NCBI RefSeq assembly: GCF_001544275.1
Contig: NZ_BCQE01000016.1
Coordinates: 1-64,000 of the forward strand
DNA length: 64,000 nucleotides
Direction of reading: 5' to 3'
Origin: Enterococcus gallinarum NBRC 100675
GTDB taxonomy: Bacteria > Bacillota > Bacilli > Lactobacillales > Enterococcaceae
Part shown: positions 53,364-63,028 of the stretch, piece after piece
How positions within the stretch are numbered: the first letter of the stretch is position 1
Layout: each line of letters starts with the position of its first letter
Position numbers and translations under genes: made by a program
The notes under the pieces: model-generated
What the model was told of the DNA's origin: nothing
Seen by the model: only the letters and a program-made list of their open reading frames with translations
Databases searched by the model: none

Positions 53364-54728
53364 ATGAACGGTATTTTAAGCATATTAATTGATATTGCCA
53401 GTACGCCAGCGCTATTAGTGGCTCTGATTGCTATTTTAGGAAATATCTTACAAAAGAAAGATACGGCTTCAATTGTTAAAGGCGGAATCAAGACATTTGT
53501 GGGCTTCTTAGTAGTAACAGCTGGAGCAGGTGTAATTGAAGGCTCATTGGCACCTTTCGGAGAAATGTTCCAAGCGGCCTTCAATATGCAGGGCGTTGTT
53601 CCGAATAATGAAGCGATTGTTGCTTTGGCACTTAATAAATTTGGTACGTACACAGCACTTATTATGTTAGTCGGAATGGCCTTTAATATTTTGATCGCGC
53701 GGATTACTCGGTTTAAATATATTTATTTAACTGGACATGCCACACTTTACATGGCGTGTATGATCGCGGTGATTTTGAGTGTGACGGATATGGAAACTGT
53801 TCCATTGGTATTATTTGGAGGTTTGGCTTTGGGCTTGGCGAACACGATCTTCCCAGCTATCGCACAGCCATTTACTCGCCAAATTACGAAGAACGATACG
53901 GTTGCTTTAGGACATACAGGGAATTTTGGATATGCACTGAGCGGTCTGATCGGTAAATTTGTAGGAAATAAAGAAAAATCGACTGAAGATATCAACTTCC
54001 CGAAAGGTTTGTCCTTCCTACGCGATTCCACAGTTAGTATTACGATTACAATGGCAGTCGTTTATGTGATTGTTGCCTTATTTGCGGGAAATACTTTTGT
54101 AGCAGAAAACTTAAGCGGTGGCACAAACTATATTATTTATTCGCTGCAGCAGGCTGGCTCATTTGCGGCGGGGGTATTTGTTATCTTGGCAGGTGTTCGT
54201 TTGATCTTAGCAGAAATTGTTCCGGCATTTAAAGGAATCTCGGAGAAATTAGTTCCAAATTCAATTCCAGCATTGGATTGTCCAATCGTTTTCCCTTATG
54301 CACCCAATGCCGTATTGATCGGCTTTTTAACCAGCTTTGTTGGTGGAATTGTGAGCTTGGTGATCATGGTCTTAACCGGAACGACGGTAATTATTCCAGG
54401 GGTTGTGCCTCATTTCTTCTGTGGAGCAACTGCCGGTGTTTACGGAAACGCGACTGGCGGACTGAGAGGAGCGGTAGTCGGATCTTTTGTTCATGGTGTT
54501 ATTATCAGCTTTATGCCGATTCTCTTAATGCCTGTTATGGGTGAACTAGGCTTCCAGGGTTCAACCTTCTCTGACACAGATTATGGAGTAACCGGAATTT
54601 TCTTAGGAAATCTTGCCAATTTTGGTGGACAGGTCGCTGCGATTATTGGAATTTTAGCAGTATTAGGAATCTTGATCGTTTTGACAGCTGTTACCAAAGG
54701 AAAAAAATCACGTGCGGTTTCTGAATAA
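53364..54728 (+). CDS. PTS ascorbate-type EIIC permease (UlaA/SgaT family)
   Basis: 454 residues, AGGAGG site, about eleven membrane helices. LILVGMAFNILIARITRFKY, IYLTGHATLYMACMIAVIL, NDTVALGHTGNFGYALSGLI and VPHFFCGATAGVYGNATGGL are typical of UlaA. With split transketolase downstream the imported acid or pentose derivative probably enters the pentose phosphate pathway; the exact sugar is not readable. Confidence 0.9.
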   Translation: MNGILSILIDIASTPALLVALIAILGNILQKKDTASIVKGGIKTFVGFLVVTAGAGVIEGSLAPFGEMFQAAFNMQGVVPNNEAIVALALNKFGTYTALIMLVGMAFNILIARITRFKYIYLTGHATLYMACMIAVILSVTDMETVPLVLFGGLALGLANTIFPAIAQPFTRQITKNDTVALGHTGNFGYALSGLIGKFVGNKEKSTEDINFPKGLSFLRDSTVSITITMAVVYVIVALFAGNTFVAENLSGGTNYIIYSLQQAGSFAAGVFVILAGVRLILAEIVPAFKGISEKLVPNSIPALDCPIVFPYAPNAVLIGFLTSFVGGIVSLVIMVLTGTTVIIPGVVPHFFCGATAGVYGNATGGLRGAVVGSFVHGVIISFMPILLMPVMGELGFQGSTFSDTDYGVTGIFLGNLANFGGQVAAIIGILAVLGILIVLTAVTKGKKSRAVSE

Positions 54729-54746
54729 TTCAAGGGAGAAGATAGT

Positions 54747-55598
54747 GTGGAAGAAGTAACGCTTAAAAAGTTAGAAGTTTTAGCCACGAACATTCGCATC
54801 GATACGATCGAGGCGATCAGAAAGGTTGGTGCCGGACATATCGGCGGCTCGTTATCCATTGTGGAATTATTAGCAGTGCTCTACGGAAAACAATTGAACT
54901 ATGATCCAAAGAATCCTCAGTGGGAGGAACGTGATCGAGTTGTTTTATCCAAGGGACATGCAGGAACTGCTTGGTATAGTGCGTTAGCAGAAGTTGGTTT
55001 CTTTGAGAAAAACTGGCTGATGACCTTGAATGAAGGCGGTACAAGACTGCCTTCTCATCCAGATCGGACAAAAACACCCGGAGTAGATGCAACGACAGGC
55101 TTTTTAGGTCAAGGAACCTCGGTTGCGGCAGGAATCGCGACAGGATTGAAGTTGCAGAAGAAAGACAGTTATGTCTATTTAATTGTTGGTGACGGCGAAT
55201 TAAATGAAGGACAATGCTGGGAGGCTTTTCAGTATTTGGCTCATTTCAAGCTGAATAATTGCATCGTAATCATTGATGAAAATAAAAAGCAGCTGGATGG
55301 AACAACAAAAGAAATTTTGAATCCTTTTAATATTGAGGAAAAGATGCGGGCATTTGGTTTTAAAACAGTGAAGACCAAAGGAGATGACATACCAGCCATT
55401 GATCAGGCGATCACTGAGTGTAAAGCTATCAAAGATCAAGCGGTTTGTATCATTCTTGATTCTGTCAAAGGTCAAGGCGTACCTTTTTTTGAAGAAATGG
55501 CGGCTAATCACTCAGTAAAATTTGACAATGAGAAAACATTGGCACAGACAGAGAGTATCCTGGCTGATTTGCGAGAACGAATAAAGGAGTGTGGCTAG
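54747..55598 (+). CDS. Transketolase N-terminal (thiamine diphosphate) subunit
   Basis: 283 residues from GTG. AIRKVGAGHIGGSLSIVELL, RDRVVLSKGHAGTAWYSAL-type motif, and the ThDP motif VGDGELNEGQCWEAFQYLAH ... IDENKKQLDG are intact. It needs the C-terminal subunit encoded by the next gene. Transfers two-carbon units between sugar phosphates. Confidence 0.9.
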   Translation: MEEVTLKKLEVLATNIRIDTIEAIRKVGAGHIGGSLSIVELLAVLYGKQLNYDPKNPQWEERDRVVLSKGHAGTAWYSALAEVGFFEKNWLMTLNEGGTRLPSHPDRTKTPGVDATTGFLGQGTSVAAGIATGLKLQKKDSYVYLIVGDGELNEGQCWEAFQYLAHFKLNNCIVIIDENKKQLDGTTKEILNPFNIEEKMRAFGFKTVKTKGDDIPAIDQAITECKAIKDQAVCIILDSVKGQGVPFFEEMAANHSVKFDNEKTLAQTESILADLRERIKECG

Positions 55599-56546
55599 AT
55601 GTTTATATTAGCAGATACTAGAGAAGTTGGAAAAGAACTTCGTGTTGCAGTGGTCGATGCTCTGAAAGAAACGATGGAAAACAACGAGAAGGTGATTGCT
55701 CTGGATGCCGACTTAGGCGCTGCCAGCAAATGGACGGATCTAATCAAGACTAATCCCGATCGTTTCATCAATGTCGGAATTGCTGAAGCCAATATGGTAG
55801 GTGTCGCTGCAGGATTAAATCTTACTGGATACATTCCTTTCGTCCATACCTTCGGGCCATTCGCAACAAGACGTGTATTGGATCAAGTTTTTCTATCAGG
55901 TGCCTATTCTAAAAATACCATCAATATTTTTGGTTCAGATCCTGGATTTGCAGCTGGGCATAACGGCGGAACCCATACAACTTGGGAGGACGTGGCATTA
56001 TTACGTGCTATCCCTGATGTGGTTATCTGTGATGCAGCTGACGCTGTTCAGATGGAGTGGATCATTAAAGAATTTAGTCAATTGACTGGTGTGCATTATG
56101 TTCGTGGCAATCGTAAATGCGTTCGCGATGTTTATGAAGAAGGCTCGAGCTTTACATTAGGCAAGGGCAACCTGTTGAAAGAAGGTTCAGATTATCTAAT
56201 CGTCGCGGCTGGACAACTAGTTTCTGAGGCTTTGGATGTGGCGGAGCATCTTGAAGAAAGAGGTATTACGGCAGATGTGATCGATATGTTTACGATTAAG
56301 CCGCTAGACAAGGAATTATTATTGGAGCGATTAATTGGTAAGAAAATGGTCATTACCATTGAAAATCACTCGATCACTGGCGGTCTAGGCAGTGCGGTAG
56401 CAGAAGTTTTAGCAGATAACGGCCTTGCTATTCCGCTGAAACGTATCGGTGTCGATGAACGTTTTGGACAGGTGGGAACGCCAGCCTTTCTACAGAAAGA
56501 ATTTGGCTTGACTGCGGAAAAAATCATCGAACAAATCGACGAATAA
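55599..56546 (+). CDS. Transketolase C-terminal subunit
   Basis: 315 residues, ATG directly after the previous stop. VIALDADLGAASKWTDLIKT, FINVGIAEANMVGVAAGLNL (the catalytic Glu region), GFAAGHNGGTHTTWEDVALL, and a C-terminal domain VITIENHSITGGLGSAVAEV. Splitting of transketolase into two genes next to a UlaA-type PTS is a recurrent arrangement. Confidence 0.9.
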   Translation: MFILADTREVGKELRVAVVDALKETMENNEKVIALDADLGAASKWTDLIKTNPDRFINVGIAEANMVGVAAGLNLTGYIPFVHTFGPFATRRVLDQVFLSGAYSKNTINIFGSDPGFAAGHNGGTHTTWEDVALLRAIPDVVICDAADAVQMEWIIKEFSQLTGVHYVRGNRKCVRDVYEEGSSFTLGKGNLLKEGSDYLIVAAGQLVSEALDVAEHLEERGITADVIDMFTIKPLDKELLLERLIGKKMVITIENHSITGGLGSAVAEVLADNGLAIPLKRIGVDERFGQVGTPAFLQKEFGLTAEKIIEQIDE

Positions 56547-56569
56547 TCTAAAAAGAAAAAATAATTTAT

Positions 56570-56614
56570 AGGTGTTCAAGGGATCTGTAAGGATCTTTTG
56601 GGCACCTTTTTTCA
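56570..56614 (+). terminator. Rho-independent terminator
   Basis: AGGTGTTCAAGGGATC pairs imperfectly with GATCTTTTGGGCACCT, then TTTTTTC. Confidence 0.8.
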
Positions 56615-57326
56615 GCAGTTCATCTGAGTTGCGGACCTATTCGATTAAAGAATTTGTTGTCATTTCTTATCTCAAATCATGCTATAATTGAATTAATCGG
56701 TTGAAAACTAAGAAGCAAGTCTGTTTTAACAGTCTTTAGTGGGTACTGTGTGTGTAATAGACGTGCTTTTTTCAGATGGAAGGCTGCGAAAGTTATAATC
56801 TATTTTTCTTTGAGAAAGAAGGAAAGTATATCGTTAAGCTATTCCCACGTTTTATCGTTTCCCCATACTTCGTTGGTTATAAGCTACCCCACAGAATTTT
56901 TCTGAAGAGCATTCGCTTTTACTAAGAGAAGAATTTCGGAAAGAGTTTGTTAGAGAAATAAAAGAACATCAAAGCAGTTTATTTTTTTGAAAAAGTGCAC
57001 AAATGACTCCGAAAGGAAATATGGATTGAACTTTTGAATAAGGCGCGATTAATATAGATAAATCAAATGTTAAATACTTAGATTACCATAAAAAAATGGC
57101 ATTCGGGTACTTTTTTGACTCCTAATTACAAAAATATGAAAGTCCCTCAATAAATATTTATTTTTAACTAAGAATATCCGAGTGTACAGGCTATAATCAG
57201 CTAAAATAGTTAGTAAACAGGCTTCTTTACAAAAAAGTAACATAATATGGTTTGTTGTTTTACATGTGAAATAGGCCAAGGAGAGTGAAGATAATTGAAT
57301 AACGGAAGTCATTCTCGCGAAGTTCC
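56615..57326. other. Gene-free interval
   Basis: About 700 bases without a convincing gene. CTGTTTTAACAG near 56721 and the hairpin starting at 57310 are the only structures noted. Confidence 0.35.
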
Positions 57327-57348
57327 ATGATGGAGCTTCGCGAGAATG
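57310..57348. repeat. 17-bp-arm inverted repeat across a start codon
   Basis: CATTCTCGCGAAGTTCC and GGAGCTTCGCGAGAATG pair with one mismatch around ATGAT, so the stem encloses the ATG at 57327. Confidence 0.65.
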
Positions 57349-57566
57349 TCTATAATTTGCAGTATGTGGTAGGAAATGAAATTAATTTTTTATTTCAAGA
57401 GGGACGACATGATCTCTCGGGGATAGTGATGAAAAAGTACACTCACAGCTGTTTAGTTGATATTAGCCAAGATACTAGGCTTACTCGGGATGAATTTGAT
57501 CTATATAATCAGAAGGTTGTTGTGAATTACAAACAAAACAACGGGATGGTTTATTATTGTGGATGA
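57327..57566 (+). CDS. Hypothetical 79-residue protein
   Basis: MMELRENVYNLQYVVGNEIN, FQEGRHDLSGIVMKKYTHSC, LVDISQDTRLTRDEFDLYNQ. Compact beta-rich protein (SH3/Hfq-like pattern possible). No ribosome site precedes the start, which lies in a hairpin loop. Its end overlaps the next gene by 8 bases. Not recognised. Confidence 0.5.
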   Translation: MMELRENVYNLQYVVGNEINFLFQEGRHDLSGIVMKKYTHSCLVDISQDTRLTRDEFDLYNQKVVVNYKQNNGMVYYCG

Positions 57567-57738
57567 TGCAGCATTCGAAGATTTAGAACTTCATGTATTA
57601 ACGCTAGCTTTTCAAATAGAAGAATTAAAGAAAAATGCTACGATTAACAAGCAAAGGAACTCATTGAAAATGATTGAAGCGGATTATCGGTATTACAAAA
57701 GACAATATGACCAGCAGGTGAAAAAATGGAGAAGGTAA
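57559..57738 (+). CDS. Hypothetical coiled-coil protein
   Basis: 59 residues from GTG overlapping the previous gene. Nearly all helical (LHVLTLAFQIEELKKNATIN, SLKMIEADYRYYKRQYDQQV). Probably co-translated with 57327. Confidence 0.45.
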   Translation: MDDAAFEDLELHVLTLAFQIEELKKNATINKQRNSLKMIEADYRYYKRQYDQQVKKWRR

Positions 57739-57796
57739 TTCCGAAAAAAGTTTCTTTTGGCGATTGGGATTAATTGTTGATAATGGAGGAATAAAA

Positions 57797-57842
57797 TGAA
57801 TGGCGATGCAGACGTTTGATGTCTACATCACCATCTTTTTTA
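57797..57842 (+). terminator. Rho-independent terminator
   Basis: GATGGCGATGCAGAC pairs with GTCTACATCACCATC (G-U allowed), then TTTTTT. Confidence 0.8.
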
Positions 57843-57904
57843 ATACTCGAAAGCTCGTTGTTGAAAAAAACTAACTTTTCTTCAACAGAGGTTTTACGTG
57901 CGAA

Positions 57905-58119
57905 TCAAGCCGAGTATTTCCTCGATATTCTTTGTTTGATGAAACTGTATAAGACAGTAAAGAAAGCAAGTCCTAATGCTAAGTAGACCAACGCAACACA
58001 AAAGAACGCTGATTCAATTAGCATTCCGCATGAATCGAGATAAGAACCGACAAGGACAGAAGTCGAAAATAACAAAATACTCAAGAAAATAAATATACAA
58101 GAAATAATGATTTTTTCAT
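57905..58119 (-). pseudogene. Two-helix membrane protein, frameshifted
   Basis: AAGGAGAATCT-ATG at 58119 reads MKKSLFLVYLFS then stops; the adjacent frame continues FIFLSILLFSTSVLVGSYLD, AFFCVALVYLALGLAFFTVL to 57905. One lost or gained base explains it. Confidence 0.45.
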
Positions 58120-58245
58120 AGATTCTCCTTCTTTGTTTTTCTAAATTATATAGAATATAACTTAAGAAAAGATAAGTGTGACAAAATTGTTAGGTGTGAA
58201 AGGCATTGAGATGTCAATCAGCTTTGTCCTTTGTAGTATGTCATT

Positions 58246-58674
58246 GTGATCAATGAGACAGAGGATTTGGGACTAGACGAGACAGAATCAACGGCAATTG
58301 CTATGCAATTTATATTCAGTAGTGTAAGCAATTATGATTCTATACAACAGACAGTGAACGTCACGAAAAATATCTTGGAGATTATTTCCACCATCCAATA
58401 CCATTTTCAAATCAAAATCGACCAGAACTCGATAAATTTTTCTAGATTAGTATCCCATCTTCAATATTTTTTGATTCGCTAGGTAAAGGGAACCAAAATG
58501 ATGGATATAAGTGAAGAAATGATTCGCATTGTCCTTGATCAATATCAGTCCTCCTTTCAATGTGTAGAAAAAGTGATACGTTTTTTGAACAAGGTCGATA
58601 ATGTGAAGCCGCCATTAGAGGAGGAAGTGTATTTGACGATGCACATAGAAAAAATTCGTCAGATGAAGATGTGA
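58246..58674 (+). pseudogene. PRD-containing antiterminator relic (BglG/LicT type)
   Basis: Only PRD material remains: MQFIFSSVSNYDSIQ, ILEIISTIQYHFQIKIDQNS, INFSRLVSHLQYFLIR, TAG (58480), then IRIVLDQYQSSFQCVEKVIR and EEEVYLTMHIEKI from the last PRD. RNA-binding domain and PRD1 start are absent. Confidence 0.7.
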
Positions 58675-58707
58675 ATAATGCCGTTTTTTGAGACCGCCTA
58701 ATTTATA

Positions 58708-58750
58708 TGATACAAGCACCATTCCTTTTTTTGGAATAGGTGCTTTTTTC
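58708..58750. terminator. Rho-independent terminator
   Basis: AAGCACCATTCC pairs with GGAATAGGTGCTT; A- and T-flanked, so usable by both convergent units. Confidence 0.8.
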
Positions 58751-58755
58751 TGCTA

Positions 58756-59727
58756 TTATCGATTGATACTTAGTTCCTTGATTTTCGTTAATTGGATGTC
58801 ATCAATAAATTTATCTACCTGATTTTTGTCAATTGTTCCATTTGTTTCGAACAAAGAATTAGAAATACCACAGGCCATTGCATATCTGAGAGAATCTTCA
58901 ATGGAATAACCTTGACTGATAGCATAAGCCATTCCTCCAACTGTAGAGTCGCCGCAGCCTGTGGTATTAACGACAGTGACCTTGGGAATTTGAATATCAT
59001 AAATAGTAGTCCCATGCTTAACAAGTGCTCCATCTTCACCTTGAGAGATCATAATAGTTTCGACATTGTCAAACATAGGATCGTGCAGGATTGTAATTAG
59101 TTCTTTGATTGACTGAATCTTTCTGCCAATTAGTTCCTCCAATTCATGGGTGTTGGGTTTAATAAAGCTTGGTCGTACTGTTTTCTGTTTTAAACAATTT
59201 TCCAACTGTTCACCAGAGATATCCATCAAGATCGGGAAAGACTCTCCAACGATTGAGCGGATAAAGTGAAGCAAATGGTAGTGGAAATTGGCATCGTCCG
59301 AATTGACTGACCCAGAAATACAAATTACATCGATTTCGTATGTTTTTAAGAGATTACTAATATGTCTGAAAAAAAGCTGCTCATTTTCTTTGGAAAGATA
59401 GAGACCTTTTTCTACTAGCTCAGTGTGAGTGTTTCCGTCATGCATGATTGTGATTGCATTTCGTGAATTCCCTTCAACAGTTAAAAATTCAAGATGGTAA
59501 CGCTCCTCAGCAATTAAGGTATCCAAAATCATTTTTCCGACAGGACCACCCAGGATGCCAGTCAAAATTACTTCTTTACCTGATTGTGCGATGACTCGAC
59601 CAGCATTGATACCTTTTCCGCCAATCGACGTGTGGGGATTTTCGACCCGGTTTACTTGATCCAAATTCAATGAAGAAACAAGGTAGTTGTAATCCATTGA
59701 GGGATTGAGCGTAATTGTTAGGATCAT
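58756..59727 (-). CDS. PfkB-family hexose-phosphate kinase (1-phosphofructokinase/tagatose-6-phosphate kinase type)
   Basis: 323 residues. MILTITLNPSMDYNYLVSSL, the substrate motif IGGKGINAGRVIAQSGKEV, ILGGPVGKMI and the catalytic NTTGCGDSTVGGMAYAISQG (the Asp base and anion hole; CGD replaces the usual AGD). Likely phosphorylates tagatose-6-P or fructose-1-P arising from the galactitol-type PTS. Its start overlaps the end of the DeoR gene by 4 bases. Confidence 0.85.
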   Translation of the reverse strand: MILTITLNPSMDYNYLVSSLNLDQVNRVENPHTSIGGKGINAGRVIAQSGKEVILTGILGGPVGKMILDTLIAEERYHLEFLTVEGNSRNAITIMHDGNTHTELVEKGLYLSKENEQLFFRHISNLLKTYEIDVICISGSVNSDDANFHYHLLHFIRSIVGESFPILMDISGEQLENCLKQKTVRPSFIKPNTHELEELIGRKIQSIKELITILHDPMFDNVETIMISQGEDGALVKHGTTIYDIQIPKVTVVNTTGCGDSTVGGMAYAISQGYSIEDSLRYAMACGISNSLFETNGTIDKNQVDKFIDDIQLTKIKELSINR

Positions 59728-60485
59728 TCTTGCTCCTCCTTAATAATTTTCGTATAAGAGCTGTAGTAGTCAAACTGTTTGTCCGACAATTCATTGTCGG
59801 TGACTAAATAATCGACTTCCGATAAGGAGTAGAAGGTATAAACATCCGACCGATTAAACTTGGAGCTGTCAGCCACCACGCATTTTTTCCGAGAGTGGGC
59901 AAAGGCCACTCGTTGGATTGAACCCTCGATAGAATTTGCGGTGGTGACGTTATTGTCAAAGACACCATTCGTTGCAGCAAAAGCAATATCGATATTTAGA
60001 TTATCAAAGCTCTTTTCAGCGATTTCTCCATAAAATTCTTCAGTTGTCCTTGAAAATTCGCCTCCTGTTAATAGGACACGATAATCTGTATTATAAATCA
60101 AATAATTAAATGCTAGCAGACTATTTGTAATCACGAATAAGTTTGCTTTTTTAATTTCTGGCAGTGCATGGAGCATGGTCGTTCCGGCACCAATATAGAT
60201 CGTGTCATTATCAGAAATAATACTGTTCATAACTTTTCCGATAAATTTCTTTTCTGGTACATTAGTATCGATTTTTTCTTGAGTGGACAATTCTTGTTCA
60301 ATTTTTTCAAGTTTTTGTGCGCCACCGTAAATTTTTACTAGCAAAGATTTGTCGGCAAGCTCATTGATATCTCTTCGAATTGTCATATCGGAGACGTCTA
60401 AACTTGAAGATATTTCTGGAATGGATAAGTAGTCGTTTCTATTTAACAAATCCAAAATTTTTTCCTGACGCTCTTTTTTTAACAT
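59724..60485 (-). CDS. DeoR-family sugar regulator
   Basis: 253 residues, AGAGGTGATTTC site. HTH: MLKKERQEKILDLLNRNDYL, SLDVSDMTIRRDINEL; sensor domain with TIYIGAGTTMLHALPEI, TNSLLAFNYL, LLTGGEFSRTTEEFYGEIAE and CVVADSSKFNRSDVYTF. Members such as LacR and GatR bind phosphorylated sugars. Divergent from the PTS genes at 60778 and co-transcribed with the kinase. Confidence 0.9.
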   Translation of the reverse strand: MLKKERQEKILDLLNRNDYLSIPEISSSLDVSDMTIRRDINELADKSLLVKIYGGAQKLEKIEQELSTQEKIDTNVPEKKFIGKVMNSIISDNDTIYIGAGTTMLHALPEIKKANLFVITNSLLAFNYLIYNTDYRVLLTGGEFSRTTEEFYGEIAEKSFDNLNIDIAFAATNGVFDNNVTTANSIEGSIQRVAFAHSRKKCVVADSSKFNRSDVYTFYSLSEVDYLVTDNELSDKQFDYYSSYTKIIKEEQE

Positions 60486-60598
60486 GAAATCACCTCTAAT
60501 AGTAAGCTCTTACAATAAACCGTGAAATATACGGTTATGTTTATACATTAATTAATAGCATTTAAAGAAGGAAAAAGCAAGAGAAAAATGTTCAGTTG

Positions 60599-60738
60599 TG
60601 TTAAAGTTTGTTAAAAATATGAAATAGAATTTGCGAATACATGTTTTGGAATGAAATTAAATGTTAAGTAAGCGTTGACAAAAGGAATGAAGCAATGTAT
60701 ATTTACATTGTAAAACATATGTTAACAAAGATTAACAA
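60599..60738. promoter_or_regulatory. Promoter, cre site and repeated TTGTTAA boxes of the PTS operon
   Basis: -35 TTGACA (60675), 17-base spacer, -10 TATATT (60698). AGTAAGCGTTGACA (60667-60680) fits the CcpA cre consensus and covers the -35. TGTTAAAGTTTGTTAA (60599) and TGTTAACAAAGATTAACAAA (60719) flank the promoter and may be DeoR operators. Confidence 0.7.
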
Positions 60739-60777
60739 ATTATTTCAATTTTTGCATTTGAAAGGAGCGTAAAATTT

Positions 60778-61236
60778 GTGGACTATAAAAAGATGTTCGA
60801 CAAGCAGCTGATTGGTCTAGAGATTGATGGTGAAAACGAAGAACAGGTATTTGAACAGGTCGCAGAGCATTTAAAGAATCTGGGTTTTGTTAATGAAGGG
60901 TATCTAAAAGGAATTACGAGCAGAGAACAAAAATTTCCAACAGGATTGATTACACAGCATTTAAATATTGCCTTACCGCATTCAGATCCAGAGTATGTGG
61001 AGAAACCATTTGTTTATATTGCGCGATTGAAAAATGAAGTAAGGGTCAAGCAAATGGGCGATGGTCAGTTAATGAAGGTGAAAAATTTGTTCTTTCTTGG
61101 TATTAAAGATCCCAAAGAACAGGTCGGATTGCTGCAAGCATTTATGGAATTATTTATGAACGAAGAGTTTGTCAGAGCATTTATACAGGAAGAGGATAAA
61201 CAAAAAATCCATCATTTGTTTACCCAAAATATTTAG
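60778..61236 (+). CDS. PTS galactitol-type EIIA
   Basis: 152 residues from GTG, AAAGGAGCG site. Active His in LNIALPHSDPEY; overall GatA/fructose-EIIA fold (FEQVAEHLKNLGFVNEGYLK, GLLQAFMELFMNEEFVRAFI). First gene of the operon. Confidence 0.85.
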   Translation: MDYKKMFDKQLIGLEIDGENEEQVFEQVAEHLKNLGFVNEGYLKGITSREQKFPTGLITQHLNIALPHSDPEYVEKPFVYIARLKNEVRVKQMGDGQLMKVKNLFFLGIKDPKEQVGLLQAFMELFMNEEFVRAFIQEEDKQKIHHLFTQNI

Positions 61237-61278
61237 ATAAGGTTTCAATTCATTAAATTATAGAAGCTGGAGGAATTC

Positions 61279-61581
61279 ATGATGAAAAGAAGACTAATTG
61301 TTGCATGTGGAAGCGGAGTGGCAACCAGCCAAACGATCGCTAGTAAAATCGCGGGATTATTAGAAGATGACGGGATTGATTTTCCGGTTGAAGCGGTAGA
61401 TTATAAGTCCATTCAAAATGAGCTGCCATCTACCGGAATTTATGTCTATGTTGCGCAGCCGGATGACGAAGTTTTAGAAAAGGCTGAGGAATTAGGCGTG
61501 AAGGTTTTTCCTGGTATTCCATTTTTGACAGGTATGGGTGCAGATCAAATTTATGATGATATTAAAGCGTTGGTCGAGTAG
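61279..61581 (+). CDS. PTS galactitol-type EIIB
   Basis: 100 residues, GGAGG site. Phosphocysteine loop IVACGSGVATSQTIASKI; GIPFLTGMGADQIYDDI. GatB family. Confidence 0.9.
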   Translation: MMKRRLIVACGSGVATSQTIASKIAGLLEDDGIDFPVEAVDYKSIQNELPSTGIYVYVAQPDDEVLEKAEELGVKVFPGIPFLTGMGADQIYDDIKALVE

Positions 61582-61605
61582 CAATAGAATTAATTAAGGA
61601 AAGAA

Positions 61606-63006
61606 GTGGAAAACGTGAAAATATTTCAAGACATTATTAATTATATCTTAGGACTGGGTTCAGCCATTTTTGTTCCATTGATTATCTTGATTTTAGGATT
61701 GGTCGCAGGAATGAAATTCAAAAAAGCGTTTATGTCTGCCATCACTTTAGGGATTGCCTTTACTGGGATGTCAATGGTTATCGGCTTTATGTCGAATGCG
61801 GTAAGCCCGGCTTCAGAAGCGTTGGCGAAAAATACCGGGATTAATTTACCGGCTTTAGATTTAGGCTGGACAGGTGCTGCTAGTATTACTTGGTCTTGGT
61901 CCTATGCGTTTGTTTTCTTCGCTGTGGTACTTGGTGTGAATTTCGTCATGTTGCTTTTGAATTGGACGAAAACATTAAACGTTGATATGTGGAATGTTTG
62001 GGGCAAGGCATTAACCGCCTACCTTGTTTACTTTATCAGCGGGAGCTTGTTAGCGGGATTTGCGACGGCGATTGCTCAAGTGATTTTGGAATTGAAGATG
62101 GGAGATATGTTCCAACGACATATTGAAGACCTGACAGGAATTCCATTAGTGACGGTTACGCATTTAATGAACATCTCTGCGGTATTGCTGTTACCGATCA
62201 ATGTGATCATGGATAAGATTCCTTTCTTTAATAAACGAGCAGATACGAAGGCATTGAAGAAAAAAATCGGTGTTTTCTCTGAGAATTCTGTGATGGGCTT
62301 TATCATTGGTTTAGGACTTGGACTAGCAGCCGCCTATGGCGTATCTGGTTCACTGAACTTAGCCATTCAAATTGCCACAGCAATGGCTTTATTCCCAATG
62401 ATCTCAAAAATGTTTATGCAGTCGCTTTCGCCATTAGCTGATGCTATGTCAGAAATGATGAAAAAGCGATTTAAGGATCGCGAAGTATACATTGGCTTAG
62501 ATTGGCCGGTCCTAGCAGGTCGCTCTGAAATTTGGGTTACTGCAATTTTATTAGTACCAGTCTTTATTGGCTATGCAATCATCTTGCCGGGGAATGCTGT
62601 ACTGCCATTGGCCGGCATTATCAATTATTCAATCGCTGTGGGTGGTTTGCTATTAACTGGAGGAAATCTAGTCAGAATGCTAATTATGGGTGTAATCTCC
62701 ATGCCGATTTATCTGTACGCGGCCACGTATTTGACACCAATTTTAACTGGTTTAGCGGACAAAACTGGCGCGGTTGAAGGAATTAAGAAAGGCCAGCAGA
62801 TTACCTGGTCTTCTATTGAAGGACCGGAATTTCGAATTTTATTTGCGGAAACCTTCAAAGGAAATATTTTAGGTATCGTTGGTACAATTATTTTTGTCGC
62901 AATGTTTGTTTGGTTGTATAAATATATGTCCAAAGCAAAAGTTCCGAGCCAAAGATATGAAGAATTGAGAGATAAAAAAGTCAACGGCGTAAAAGTCACA
63001 GGGTAA
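61606..63006 (+). CDS. PTS galactitol-type EIIC permease
   Basis: 466 residues, AAAGAAGTGG before the start. GatC features: LGLVAGMKFKKAFMSAITLG, NWTKTLNVDMWNVWGKALTA, and GLDWPVLAGRSEIWVTAILL, with about ten helices. Carries galactitol or a related polyol/sugar; substrate unproven. Confidence 0.9.
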   Translation: MENVKIFQDIINYILGLGSAIFVPLIILILGLVAGMKFKKAFMSAITLGIAFTGMSMVIGFMSNAVSPASEALAKNTGINLPALDLGWTGAASITWSWSYAFVFFAVVLGVNFVMLLLNWTKTLNVDMWNVWGKALTAYLVYFISGSLLAGFATAIAQVILELKMGDMFQRHIEDLTGIPLVTVTHLMNISAVLLLPINVIMDKIPFFNKRADTKALKKKIGVFSENSVMGFIIGLGLGLAAAYGVSGSLNLAIQIATAMALFPMISKMFMQSLSPLADAMSEMMKKRFKDREVYIGLDWPVLAGRSEIWVTAILLVPVFIGYAIILPGNAVLPLAGIINYSIAVGGLLLTGGNLVRMLIMGVISMPIYLYAATYLTPILTGLADKTGAVEGIKKGQQITWSSIEGPEFRILFAETFKGNILGIVGTIIFVAMFVWLYKYMSKAKVPSQRYEELRDKKVNGVKVTG

Positions 63007-63028
63007 TGACTATGAATGGAGGGTAGGT

